Below, piece by piece: positions 35,910 through 44,188 of a stretch of DNA of 64,000 bases; positions within the stretch are counted from its first letter, which is position 1; each line of letters starts with the position of its first letter. The notes under the pieces were generated by a model. That model searched no databases. It worked only from the letters and a program-made list of their open reading frames with translations, and had not been told where the DNA came from. Source of the stretch: Simplicispira sp. 125 (lineage in GTDB: Bacteria > Pseudomonadota > Gammaproteobacteria > Burkholderiales > Burkholderiaceae_C); assembly GCF_003096555.1 (NCBI RefSeq), contig NZ_QEKM01000001.1:2046001-2110000 (forward strand). The letters run 5' to 3'. Made by a program: the position numbers and the translations under genes.

Positions 35910-38594
35910 ATGGTTCTGCAACTGACCGAAGGTGTCGCCATGCTGCTGGCACTGTGCTTTTTGCACGGCGCGAACATGCGTGCGCTGAAAAATTGGCCCT
36001 GGCTGGGTCAGATCTTTTCAGGGTTGTTGTTTGGCAGCGTATGCGTGTTGGGCATGCTCAACCCGGTGACACTGGCGCCAGGAGTCTTCTTTGATGCGCG
36101 CTCCGTGATCTTGAGCATGGCCGGTTTGTTTGGCGGCCCTTTGGTGGCGGCCCTGTCGACACTGATCGCCATGGCCTGGCGCCTGTGGGCCGGAGGCACC
36201 GGGGCGCTTGTGGGGGTCATGGTGATCATGTTGTCCACACTGCTCGGCCTGGGATACCGCATGGCCCGTGCACGGGGGCGGCTGGATGTACAGCCCCTGA
36301 CGCTCATGGCCTTTGGCCTGGTGCTGCACCTGGGGGTACTGGGGCTGTTTCAGTGGCTTGCGCCGGATATGGTGCAGCACATCAACGCCACGCTGGCCCT
36401 GCCATTGCTGCTGGTGTTCACCCCTGCCACGGCCTTGCTGGGCATCTTGCTGCGCGATGTGGAGAACCGCCAGGCCACTGAGCGGGCACTGATCGACAGC
36501 TCGGCCCGCCTGCGCGCCATTGCCACGGCCCTGCCTGATGTGCTGCTGGTGATCGATGCACAGGGCCGCTACATCGATGTGCTGTCTTCCAACGATGCCC
36601 CGCTGCTGATACCGGCCTCCCAATTGTTGGGCAAGCTGGTGCACGAATTGCTGCCTGCAGCGCAGGCCGATCGGTTCCTCGCGCTGATCCGCAAAACACT
36701 GCGCAGCGGCCAGACGGAAACCTTCTCATACCAGATGCACACCTTGTCGGGTCAGCGCCATTTCGAGGGGCGCGCCCGCCCGCTGGGTACGGTGGTCAAC
36801 GGGCAGGCCACGGTGGTTTTTTTGGCCCGCGACATCACTGAGCGCCTGGCGGCAGAGAACGCGCTGCGCGAATCCGAACTGCGTTTTCGTTCCCTGCTAC
36901 GCGATATTCCATCCATTTCCGTGCAGGGCTATCTGGCGGATGGCACCACCACCTACTGGAACAAGGCCTCCGAAAATCTGTATGGCTACACCGAACAGGA
37001 GGCGCTGGGCCAGAACCTGGTGGATCTGATCGTCCCTGCTGAAATGCACGAGCCGGTACGCCGAGACATAGCGGCCATGTTCACCGCCGGAACCCCCATC
37101 CCCCCAGGCGAACTGCGACTGCGGCGCAAGGACGGTACGCCCGTGGAAGTGTTCTCCAGCCACGCCCGCATCGACGTACCCGGCCAGGCGCCCGAGTTGT
37201 TCTGTATCGACATCGACATCTCGGGCCGCAAGGCAGCCGAGGAAGAGGCGCGCTACCTGGCTTTTTATGACGCACTGACCCGCCTGCCCAACCGGCGCCT
37301 GCTGGTCGACCGGCTGCAGCAGGTGATGGCCAGCAGCGCGCGCACCGGGCTCAACGCGGCGGTACTTTTTCTGGACCTGGACAACTTCAAAACCCTGAAT
37401 GACAGCCGGGGCCATGACGTCGGCGACCTGCTGCTGATCGAGGTGGCTGGGCGCCTGCGCAGCGCCGTACGTGAACAGGACACTGTGGCCCGGCTGGGTG
37501 GGGACGAGTTTGTGCTCGTGCTGCAAAACCTGGACGCCGAAGCCACCGAAGCCGCCGCCCAGGTGCGCACCGTGAGCGAACAGGTGCTGACGCGGCTGCG
37601 GCTGTCCTACCTGCTGCAAGGCCATGAACACCACATGACTGCGAGCATCGGCGCCACCTTGTTGCGCCAGCCGCATGCCTCGGTCGATGAAGTGCTTAAG
37701 CAGGCCGACCTGGCCATGTACCGCGCCAAGAACGCAGGCCGCAACACCCTGCGCTTTTTTGACCCCGATATGCAGGAAGCCGTCAACCAACGTGCCCTGC
37801 TAGAGACTGAAATGCATACCGGTCTGCGCCTTGAGCAGTTCCTATTGCTCTACCAGCCCCAGGTGGACTGCAATAGCCGCGTCACGGGCGCCGAAGTACT
37901 CGTGCGCTGGGTGCACCCCGTCAAGGGCATGGTATCGCCAGGCGTGTTCATCCCCCTGGCAGAAGAAACAGGCCTCATCCTGCCCTTGGGCCACTGGGTA
38001 TTGGAAACCACCCTGCGCCAGCAGGCACGCTGGCGCGAAGACGCACGGTTCGCACACCTGAACCTGGCCATCAACGTGAGCGCGCGCCAGTTCCACCAGG
38101 ACGACTTTGTGCCGCAGTTGCTGCAACTGCTGGCGCAAACGGGCGCCAACCCGGCACGTATCAAGCTGGAACTCACCGAGACGCTGCTGCTGGAAGACGT
38201 GGACAGTGTGATCGCCACCATGCTTGCGCTCAAGCAGCATGGCCTGGGCTTCTCGTTGGACGACTTTGGAACGGGTTATTCATCGCTGAGCTACCTCAAA
38301 CGCCTGCCGCTGGACCAGATCAAAATCGACCAGGGCTTTGTGCGCGACGTGCTGCACGACCCCAAGGATGCTGCCATCGCCCACGCCATCATTGCCCTGG
38401 CCGGTCGACTGGGCTTGGCCGTGATCGCCGAAGGCGTGGAAACCGCAGAACACCACCGCTTTTTGCAGGAGCACGGCTGCCCGGCCTTCCAGGGCTACTT
38501 CTTTGGTCGGCCAGAACCGCTGGAGGCTTTCGAGCAGAGGGTACTGGCAGGCTCAATCGGTCGCAGCGCTCAAGCTCTGCCGCAACCGGACTGA
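35910..38594 (+). CDS. Diguanylate cyclase/phosphodiesterase with 5TMR-LYT and two PAS domains
   Basis: An 894-residue membrane c-di-GMP protein. Layout: a five- or six-helix 5TMR-LYT-type sensor (~1-190; FDARSVILSMAGLFGGPL is its signature), PAS (~205-320), PAS/PAC (~325-445), GGDEF (~455-610) with intact LGGDEF near 530, and EAL (~635-885) with EVL in place of EAL (GAEVLVRW near 661), LELTETLLLED, DDFGTGYSSLSYLKRLP and KIDQGFV. GGDEF looks active; the EVL form is known in active phosphodiesterases, so both activities are possible. It probably couples an unknown signal to the sessile/motile switch. A 178-residue protein follows 32 bases later. Confidence 0.93.
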   Translation: MVLQLTEGVAMLLALCFLHGANMRALKNWPWLGQIFSGLLFGSVCVLGMLNPVTLAPGVFFDARSVILSMAGLFGGPLVAALSTLIAMAWRLWAGGTGALVGVMVIMLSTLLGLGYRMARARGRLDVQPLTLMAFGLVLHLGVLGLFQWLAPDMVQHINATLALPLLLVFTPATALLGILLRDVENRQATERALIDSSARLRAIATALPDVLLVIDAQGRYIDVLSSNDAPLLIPASQLLGKLVHELLPAAQADRFLALIRKTLRSGQTETFSYQMHTLSGQRHFEGRARPLGTVVNGQATVVFLARDITERLAAENALRESELRFRSLLRDIPSISVQGYLADGTTTYWNKASENLYGYTEQEALGQNLVDLIVPAEMHEPVRRDIAAMFTAGTPIPPGELRLRRKDGTPVEVFSSHARIDVPGQAPELFCIDIDISGRKAAEEEARYLAFYDALTRLPNRRLLVDRLQQVMASSARTGLNAAVLFLDLDNFKTLNDSRGHDVGDLLLIEVAGRLRSAVREQDTVARLGGDEFVLVLQNLDAEATEAAAQVRTVSEQVLTRLRLSYLLQGHEHHMTASIGATLLRQPHASVDEVLKQADLAMYRAKNAGRNTLRFFDPDMQEAVNQRALLETEMHTGLRLEQFLLLYQPQVDCNSRVTGAEVLVRWVHPVKGMVSPGVFIPLAEETGLILPLGHWVLETTLRQQARWREDARFAHLNLAINVSARQFHQDDFVPQLLQLLAQTGANPARIKLELTETLLLEDVDSVIATMLALKQHGLGFSLDDFGTGYSSLSYLKRLPLDQIKIDQGFVRDVLHDPKDAAIAHAIIALAGRLGLAVIAEGVETAEHHRFLQEHGCPAFQGYFFGRPEPLEAFEQRVLAGSIGRSAQALPQPD

Positions 38595-38626
38595 TAACCC
38601 TCCATCCATGCCATGGAGGGTGTCCC

Positions 38627-39163
38627 ATGAAAATCACCTCTTCGGCCCTGCACCGGCACGCACAACACGGCGCCACCCGCGCCACCACACCCGCAGACTC
38701 CCAAGAGAGCCTGACGCCCCGCCTGGCCATGGTGCGCGACCAGATCGAGCGTATGACCGGTGTGCTCGCCCAAATCAGCCCCCTGCAGGCCGAACCGGCG
38801 CCCGCTGCCACGGAGTTTGCCCCTGCCAGCCCATCACCCGCCCCGCAAGCCGCGCGCAGTGCCGGTTTTGGCCTGGTGGTCGAGCAGCACACACGGGTGG
38901 AAGAATCGGAACACACCCCATTCGCTGCCGAAGGCGTTGTACGTACCGCCGACGGGCAGGAAATCCGTTTCACCCTGCTGCTGGATATGCAGCGCACCCA
39001 CCGCGAGGAAACCTGGAGCAGCCTGCACCTGGCATCGGCCGACAGCCCCTTTGCCCTGCGCGGCAAACACAGCAGCGCCTTGGGCGCCGTGCGCTCGACC
39101 AGCATTTATCTGCGCGAAGACGGCAGCGCAGGCACCGTGCAACAGATTGACCTGGCGGTCTGA
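38627..39163 (+). CDS. Conserved hypothetical protein, possible partner of the c-di-GMP gene
   Basis: A 178-residue soluble protein without signal peptide. Residues ~1-35 are helical and basic (HRHAQHGATRATT), ~36-50 carry MVRDQIERMTGVLAQ, ~55-85 form an Ala/Pro linker, and ~90-178 contain a compact beta-rich domain starting EGVVRTADGQEIRFTLLLDM. That motif occurs in uncharacterised gammaproteobacterial and betaproteobacterial proteins I cannot name. It starts 32 bases after the GGDEF/EAL gene on the same strand, so probable co-transcription. No catalytic residues are apparent. Confidence 0.65.
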   Translation: MKITSSALHRHAQHGATRATTPADSQESLTPRLAMVRDQIERMTGVLAQISPLQAEPAPAATEFAPASPSPAPQAARSAGFGLVVEQHTRVEESEHTPFAAEGVVRTADGQEIRFTLLLDMQRTHREETWSSLHLASADSPFALRGKHSSALGAVRSTSIYLREDGSAGTVQQIDLAV

Positions 39164-39169
39164 CGCGCT

Positions 39170-39508
39170 TCAGGAGACCGTCTGAATCTCCTGTCGCACC
39201 CAGTCGGCATATTCCGCCGTGGCCCGCAGCGGCTGCACCACCAGCTCAGGCAATGCGTAGGGATGCTGCGCCCGCAACAAACCCAGCAGCGCCGGCACGG
39301 CCACAGGCAGGGTCTTGCACACCAGACGGTGCTCGCTTTCTTCATGCAGCGTGCCCTTCCAGTGGTAGTGCGAGGCGATCACCTCAATCTGCACACAGGC
39401 GGCCAGGCGCTGCTGCAGCACGGCCTGCGCCAGACGCCGGGCCTCTTGCGCGGTGGCCACCGTGGTTGTGACGGCGCTCAGTTCAGCGCAAGCCTCCAGC
39501 AGTTTCAT
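39170..39508 (-). CDS. cutA: Divalent-cation tolerance protein CutA
   Basis: A 112-residue trimeric protein of the CutA1 family, linked to copper tolerance in E. coli, biochemical role unclear. Seen: TTVATAQEARRLAQAVLQQR, LAACVQIEVIASHYHWKG with the conserved Cys, and HRLVCKTL followed by HPYALPELVVQPL. ATG 39508 has AAGGAG at ideal spacing, so the 12-codon upstream extension is not used. It is divergent from rpoH across a 222-base region with a repeat and a CIRCE-like site, and convergent with the 178-residue protein 6 bases away. Confidence 0.92.
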   Translation of the reverse strand: MKLLEACAELSAVTTTVATAQEARRLAQAVLQQRLAACVQIEVIASHYHWKGTLHEESEHRLVCKTLPVAVPALLGLLRAQHPYALPELVVQPLRATAEYADWVRQEIQTVS

Positions 39509-39570
39509 ACAGTTCTCCTTGGGTAGGCTGCCCCGGTTCCTCATGGAACAAAGAAATCACGGCATTACGC

Positions 39571-39622
39571 TACTATTTTTATAGCTATTAGCGCTTATCC
39601 ATTAAGCGTCAGGAGCCATTTT
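39571..39622 (-). repeat. Palindromic repeat copy 10 (reverse orientation)
   Basis: On the minus strand: AAAATGGCTCCTGACGCTT, AATGGAT, AAGCGCTAATAGCTATAAA. It lies in the divergent cutA-rpoH region, ~50 bases upstream of the CIRCE-like operator. Confidence 0.82.
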
Positions 39623-39673
39623 CACTCAAAAATTCGTAAAACCTACACCCTAGCCCCCAGGGGAACTTCGGGT

Positions 39674-39700
39674 TTAGCAGTCCCTCGAAGAGAGTGCTAA
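39674..39700 (+). promoter_or_regulatory. CIRCE-like operator upstream of rpoH
   Basis: TTAGCAGTC (39674-39682), nine bases, GAGTGCTAA (39692-39700). The CIRCE consensus bound by the heat-shock repressor HrcA is TTAGCACTC-N9-GAGTGCTAA, so this differs at one base (C to G in the left arm) with exact spacing. It ends 30 bases before the rpoH ATG. This suggests that HrcA represses rpoH; hrcA itself is not in the window. Confidence 0.85.
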
Positions 39701-39730
39701 TATGATGATATTGAGGAAAGGAATTCTAGA

Positions 39731-40666
39731 ATGACCATTCAATCTGGATCCGCAACGACGGCCCTGGCCCCTGCCAACCCCTGGGCGCTGGTGCCGCCGC
39801 TGGGCAATCTGGACGCCTACATTTCAGCGGTCAACCGCCTGCCACTGCTGACCCCTGAAGAAGAGCAGTCGGCCGCACGTGCCTTGCGCAAAGACAACGA
39901 TCTGGATGCCGCCGGTAAGTTGGTGATGTCACACCTGCGCCTGGTGGTTTCAATCTCGCGCCAGTATTTGGGCTACGGGCTGCCGCACGGCGACTTGATC
40001 CAGGAAGGCAACATTGGTCTGATGAAGGCGGTCAAGCGCTTCGACCCGGATCAAGGCGTGCGTCTGGTCAGCTACGCCATGCATTGGATCAAAGCCGAGA
40101 TCCACGAATACATCCTGAAGAACTGGCGCATGGTCAAGGTGGCCACCACCAAGGCCCAGCGCAAGCTGTTTTTCAACCTGCGCTCAATGAAGCAAGGCTT
40201 CAAGGCCGACGTTGACGCCAACGACACGCACCGCAATACGCTGTCCGAGCATGAAATCGACCTGGTGGCAGCGCAGCTCAAGGTCAAGCGCGAAGAAGTC
40301 ATGGAGATGGAGACGCGCATGTCGGGCGGCGATGTGCTGCTGGATCCCGCACCTTCGGACGATGGTGAGCAGGCCTTTGGCCCCATTGCCTACCTGGCCG
40401 ATGTCGCGCACGAGCCCACGTCCATGATCGAGTCGCGCCAGCGTGACGAACTGGCCACCGACGGCATTGCCACAGCCCTCTCCAGCCTGGATGAACGCAG
40501 CCGCCGCATCGTGGAAGAGCGTTGGCTCAAGGTCAACGACGATGGTTCGGGCGGCATGACGCTGCACGAACTGGCAGCGGTTTACAGCGTGAGCGCCGAA
40601 CGCATCCGCCAAATCGAGGTGGCGGCCATGAAGAAAATGAAGAAAAGCCTGGCTGAATACGCCTGA
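39731..40666 (+). CDS. rpoH: RNA polymerase sigma factor RpoH (sigma-32)
   Basis: A 311-residue heat-shock sigma factor. Seen: region 2 with AAGKLVMSHLRLVVSISRQY, GLPHGDLIQEGNIGLMKAVK and the -10 contact SYAMHWIKAEIHEYILKNW, the RpoH box region QRKLFFNLRSMKQGF, and region 4 helix-turn-helix MTLHELAAVYSVSAERIRQIEVAAMKK. AGGAAAGGA precedes the ATG. The CIRCE-like site just upstream indicates HrcA control in addition to the usual stability control by DnaK and FtsH. A terminator follows the stop. It would direct transcription of chaperone and protease genes. Confidence 0.96.
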   Translation: MTIQSGSATTALAPANPWALVPPLGNLDAYISAVNRLPLLTPEEEQSAARALRKDNDLDAAGKLVMSHLRLVVSISRQYLGYGLPHGDLIQEGNIGLMKAVKRFDPDQGVRLVSYAMHWIKAEIHEYILKNWRMVKVATTKAQRKLFFNLRSMKQGFKADVDANDTHRNTLSEHEIDLVAAQLKVKREEVMEMETRMSGGDVLLDPAPSDDGEQAFGPIAYLADVAHEPTSMIESRQRDELATDGIATALSSLDERSRRIVEERWLKVNDDGSGGMTLHELAAVYSVSAERIRQIEVAAMKKMKKSLAEYA

Positions 40667-40690
40667 CCGCCTTGTAATCACCTTCAAAAG

Positions 40691-40724
40691 GCGCGCACCC
40701 TCCCAGGTTGCGCGCTTCTTTTTT
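40691..40724 (+). terminator. Rho-independent terminator after rpoH
   Basis: GCGCGCA (40691-40697) pairs with TGCGCGC (40709-40715), ACC/GGT extends the stem inward past a bulge, and TTCTTTTTT follows. It lies 24 bases after the rpoH stop codon. Confidence 0.85.
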
Positions 40725-40772
40725 GGAAAATCGGGGGTTCTGGATGCCGATCCACCCACGGGGCTGCGGCAC

Positions 40773-41240
40773 TCAACGGTCCACGGGCAGGACCTGGCTT
40801 TCCTTGACCTCTTCCATCACCACGTAGCTGTGGGACTGGGCGGTGACAGGCAGCTTCTTCAGCATATCGCCCAGCAGGTGACGATACTCGCTCATGCCGC
40901 CCAGCCGCGCCTTGACCAGGTAATCGAAGCTCCCCGACACCAGGTGGCACTCCATGACCTCGGGCAGGTGCAGCAGCTCCTGGCGCACCTTGTCGAACAC
41001 GTCGCCCGACTTGGATGAGAGCGTGATCTCGACAAACACCAGCAGCGTCTTGCCGAGCGCCGCCGGGTCCACCTTCGCGTGGTACCCGGTGATGACTTTT
41101 TCACGCTCCATGCGCCGCACCCGCTCGGAACACGGCGAGGTGGACAAGCCCACCTGCTCGGCCAGCTCGGTCATGGAAATACGGCCCTGGCGCTGCAGGA
41201 TGTCGAGGATTTTTCGGTCGATGCGATCGAGTTCGGTCAT
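40773..41240 (-). CDS. Lrp/AsnC family transcriptional regulator
   Basis: A 155-residue regulator. N-terminal helix-turn-helix (~5-55): RKILDILQRQGRISMTELAE then VGLSTSPCSERVRRME; C-terminal RAM ligand domain (~65-145): LLVFVEITLSSKSGD, VMECHLVSGSFDYLVKAR. Divergent from dadA, 130 bases between starts, so it most likely controls D-amino acid catabolism in response to an amino acid (alanine or leucine), like Lrp at E. coli dad or the dedicated DadR of Pseudomonas. A 16-base palindrome in the shared region is a good operator candidate. Confidence 0.92.
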   Translation of the reverse strand: MTELDRIDRKILDILQRQGRISMTELAEQVGLSTSPCSERVRRMEREKVITGYHAKVDPAALGKTLLVFVEITLSSKSGDVFDKVRQELLHLPEVMECHLVSGSFDYLVKARLGGMSEYRHLLGDMLKKLPVTAQSHSYVVMEEVKESQVLPVDR

Positions 41241-41269
41241 TTGAAGGGCGTGGTGGCAAAAACGCAGTC

Positions 41270-41285
41270 AATTTCAGCTGAAATT
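41270..41285. promoter_or_regulatory. 16-bp perfect palindrome between lrp-type gene and dadA
   Basis: AATTTCAGCTGAAATT, 29 bases upstream of the regulator start. A related half-site (AGTGAAATTT) lies ~20 bases further toward dadA. Likely an operator for the Lrp-type regulator; inferred from symmetry and position. Confidence 0.65.
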
Positions 41286-41370
41286 CTCGTATGTCCATTC
41301 ATATTAAGTGAAATTTGCTGCATTCAAATCCATAAACTCCCCATAAATCTTGTTGACATTGGAGTGCGCG

Positions 41371-42672
41371 ATGAAAGTCATAGTTTTGGGTGGCGGCGTG
41401 ATCGGCACCACGACTGCGTATTACCTGGCCCGCGCCGGCGCCGAAGTGGTGCTGCTCGACCGCCAGAGTGGCCCTGCGCAAGAAACCAGCTTCGCCAACG
41501 CTGGCCAGGTATCTCCCGGCTATTCAACGCCCTGGGCCGCGCCCGGCATTCCCTTCAAGGCCATGAAGTGGATGTTCCAGAAGCACGCCCCGCTCTCGAT
41601 CCGGCCCGACGGCAGCCTGTTCCAGCTGCGCTGGATGGCCGCCATGCTGAAAAACTGCTCGGCCGACCGCTACGCAGTCAACAAGGAACGCATGATGCGC
41701 GTGGCCGAATACAGCCGCATCTGCCTGCGCCAGTTGCGCGCGGACACCGGCATCGCCTACGAGCACCGCAGCCAGGGCACCTTGCAGCTGTTTCGCACGC
41801 AGGCCCAGCTCGATGCCGTACAGCGCGATGTCGCGGTGCTGCAGGAATGCGGCGTACCCTACGAACTGCTGGACCGCGACCAGCTCGCCTCAGTGGAGCC
41901 TGCACTGGCGCAGGCGCGCGACCGCCTCACCGGCGGCCTGCGCCTGCCCAACGACGAAACCGGTGACTGCCACATGTTCACACAGCAGCTGACCGAGCTG
42001 GCGCGTGGCCTGGGGGTAGATTTCCGTTTTGACCAGTCGGTCGACGGCCTGCTCAGCGAAGGCGGCAGTATCACCGGTGTACGCGTGGGCGGCCAGGTGT
42101 TGACGGCCGACCGCTATGTGCTGGCGTTTGGAAGCTATTCGCGCGGCTTTCTGGAGCCGCTGGGGCTCAAGCTGCCGGTCTATCCGGTCAAGGGCTATTC
42201 ACTGACGGTGCCGCTGCTCAACCCGGCGCTGGCGCCGCAATCGACCGTACTCGACGAGACCTACAAAGTAGCGGTCACGCGCTTCGACGACCGTATTCGC
42301 GTGGGTGGCATGGCCGAGCTGGCGGGGTTTGACCTCTCGCTCAATCCGCGTCGGCGCGCGACGCTGGAGATGGTGGTGAGCGACCTGTTCCCTGGCGGCG
42401 ACCTGCCCAAGGCGGAGTTCTGGACGGGCCTGCGCCCCATGACACCCGACAGCACGCCGATTGTCGGCGCCACGCCCTACGCCAACCTGCTGCTCAACAC
42501 CGGCCACGGCACCCTGGGCTGGACCATGGCATGCGGCTCAGGCAAGCTGGTAGCTGACTTGGCTATGGGCCATACGCCAGAAATCCGCACCGATGGGCTG
42601 GCTTTGTCGCGCTACCTGGCACCTGCCCGCACCCGCTCAGCCGCCCCCCACTCGGCGGGCGCTGCGGCCTGA
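41371..42672 (+). CDS. dadA: D-amino acid dehydrogenase small subunit
   Basis: A 433-residue FAD enzyme of the DAO family that oxidises D-amino acids (D-alanine first) to 2-oxo acids, feeding electrons to quinones at the membrane. Seen: FAD motif [19 protein letters not shown] at residues 5-23, [44 protein letters not shown], and the C-terminal [14 protein letters not shown] with [19 protein letters not shown] 41371 has GGAG 6 bases upstream. The divergent Lrp-type gene is its likely regulator. No alanine racemase (dadX) follows; the next gene is convergent sco. Confidence 0.94.
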   Translation: MKVIVLGGGVIGTTTAYYLARAGAEVVLLDRQSGPAQETSFANAGQVSPGYSTPWAAPGIPFKAMKWMFQKHAPLSIRPDGSLFQLRWMAAMLKNCSADRYAVNKERMMRVAEYSRICLRQLRADTGIAYEHRSQGTLQLFRTQAQLDAVQRDVAVLQECGVPYELLDRDQLASVEPALAQARDRLTGGLRLPNDETGDCHMFTQQLTELARGLGVDFRFDQSVDGLLSEGGSITGVRVGGQVLTADRYVLAFGSYSRGFLEPLGLKLPVYPVKGYSLTVPLLNPALAPQSTVLDETYKVAVTRFDDRIRVGGMAELAGFDLSLNPRRRATLEMVVSDLFPGGDLPKAEFWTGLRPMTPDSTPIVGATPYANLLLNTGHGTLGWTMACGSGKLVADLAMGHTPEIRTDGLALSRYLAPARTRSAAPHSAGAAA

Positions 42673-42673
42673 T

Positions 42674-43285
42674 TTACTTCGCCTCGTCCAGCAAGGTGCG
42701 CACGTCAGCGGCGAGTGCCTCGACACCGCTGCCGTAGCGGTAGTAGACGCGCAGCCGCCCCTGTGTGTCGTAGATGTAGCTGCCGGCCGAGTGGTCCATG
42801 GTGTAGCTGGTGGGCGTTTTGCCATCAACCTTCTTGTAGTAAATCTTGAAGTCCTTGGCCACCGCAGCGGTCTGCTCGGGCGTGCCGCGCAGGGCCAAAA
42901 AGCTTGGATCGAAATTGCCCATGTAGGCCTTGAGCATGTCCGCCGTATCGCGCTCGGGGTCGACCGTGACAAAAATCGCCTGCAGACGATCGCCATCCTT
43001 GCCCAGCATGCGCTTGACCTCGGCCATTTCCTGCATGGTGGTCGGGCACACATCGGGGCACTGGGTGTAACCAAAGAAAACCACCACCACCTTGCCGCTG
43101 AAGTCCTTAATGCTGCGCTGCTGCCCGTTGTGGTCGGGGAGCGGGAAGTCACGCGCATAGTCCACCTCGGAGATGTCCACGCCGCGGAACTCGGGTTTGC
43201 CTTTAGAGCAAGCGGTTAACATGCCTCCAGCGCTTACCAGTAGAGCGCAAGCAGCTATCGTTTTAAGAGTATTGCGTTTCAGCAT
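42674..43285 (-). CDS. SCO1/SenC copper chaperone, signal peptide encoded by a repeat
   Basis: A 203-residue lipoprotein that delivers copper to the CuA centre of oxidase subunit II. Seen: lipobox LTAC with Cys26, thioredoxin fold with the copper-binding CPDVC (Cys76, Cys80; GYTQCPDVCPTTM) and the third ligand His165 in TMDHSAGSY. Residues 5-21 of the signal peptide (NTLKTIAACALLVSAGG) are encoded by repeat copy 11, read in the same frame as the repeat in the M16 gene. It is the last gene of the ctaA-ctaB-sco run and convergent with dadA. Confidence 0.94.
   Translation of the reverse strand: MLKRNTLKTIAACALLVSAGGMLTACSKGKPEFRGVDISEVDYARDFPLPDHNGQQRSIKDFSGKVVVVFFGYTQCPDVCPTTMQEMAEVKRMLGKDGDRLQAIFVTVDPERDTADMLKAYMGNFDPSFLALRGTPEQTAAVAKDFKIYYKKVDGKTPTSYTMDHSAGSYIYDTQGRLRVYYRYGSGVEALAADVRTLLDEAK
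43224..43273 (+). repeat. Palindromic repeat copy 11, inside the sco signal-peptide region
   Basis: CCTCCAGCGCTT, ACCAGTAG, AGCGCAAGCAGCTATCG, tail TTTTAAGAGTATT. It lies completely within the sco coding sequence and encodes the hydrophobic core of its signal peptide on the minus strand. Confidence 0.85.
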
Positions 43286-43291
43286 GGAACC

Positions 43292-44188
43292 TCACAGAAC
43301 ATAGTGATCGATCAGTAGCGCCGCAAACAGCAGGCTCAGGTGAATAAGGGAAAAACGGAAGGTTTTGCGGGCCAGCGCATCCGAGTAGTTGCGCCACAGC
43401 GCAAAACCATAGGCGCAAAAACCGCCGCTGAGCAGCACTGCCGCTGCCAGATAGATCCACGAACTCATGCCGTAAACAAAGGGCATCAGGCAACCGGCAA
43501 AAAGAACCAGGGTGTAGAGAAACACCTGCAGCCGCGTGAAGGCATTGCCATGCGTCACAGGCAGCATCGGCAGGCCCGACTTGCGGTACTCCTCCACGCG
43601 GTAAAGGGCCAAGGCCCAAAAGTGAGGCGGCGTCCACAGGAAAATAATCAGGAACAGGATCAGCGCCTCCGGGCCCACATTGCCCGTCATGGACGCCCAG
43701 CCCAGCACCGGCGGCATGGCGCCTGAGGCGCCGCCGATCACGATGTTCTGCGGCGTGTTGGGTTTGAGCAGCAGGGTGTAGATCACCGCATAGCCCACGA
43801 AGGTGGCAAAGGTCAGCCACATCGTGATGGGGTTGACCCAGACCAGCAAGATGGCCGAACCCGCCACACACAACACGGCCGAGAAGACCAGCGCCTGCAT
43901 ATCCGACAGCTGTCCCTTGGCCGTGGGGCGCCAGGCGGTGCGTTTCATCTTGGCATCAATGGTTTTTTCCACCAGGCAATTAAACGCAGCTGCAGCACCC
44001 GCGACCAGCCAGATGCCCGCACTGGCTGCCAGCATGCGCAGCAGCTCATTGCCCGACGGCAGGCCCGGCACGGCCAGCACCATGCCAATCAGCGCGCAAA
44101 ACACGATCAGCTGCACCACGCGCGGCTTGGTCAGCTGGTAGTACTGCACCAGACGCGACGATGTAGGAAGAGACGCAGCGATGCTCAT
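43292..44188 (-). CDS. ctaB: Protoheme IX farnesyltransferase (heme O synthase)
   Basis: A 298-residue membrane enzyme that adds a farnesyl group to heme B, giving heme O. Seen: [18 protein letters not shown], the prenyl-diphosphate site [20 protein letters not shown] near 90-108 (DxxMxR), and the second Asp-rich region [19 protein letters not shown] near 185. About nine transmembrane helices. The start overlaps ctaA (ATGA), so heme O and heme A synthases are co-translated. Confidence 0.95.
   Translation of the reverse strand: MSIAASLPTSSRLVQYYQLTKPRVVQLIVFCALIGMVLAVPGLPSGNELLRMLAASAGIWLVAGAAAAFNCLVEKTIDAKMKRTAWRPTAKGQLSDMQALVFSAVLCVAGSAILLVWVNPITMWLTFATFVGYAVIYTLLLKPNTPQNIVIGGASGAMPPVLGWASMTGNVGPEALILFLIIFLWTPPHFWALALYRVEEYRKSGLPMLPVTHGNAFTRLQVFLYTLVLFAGCLMPFVYGMSSWIYLAAAVLLSGGFCAYGFALWRNYSDALARKTFRFSLIHLSLLFAALLIDHYVL

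Noticed and set aside
39621..39649. Possible sigma-70 promoter for rpoH (TTCACT, 17 bases, TACACC)
   Set aside because: Only 4/6 and 3/6 matches; too weak to call, though the spacing and its place upstream of the CIRCE-like site are suitable.
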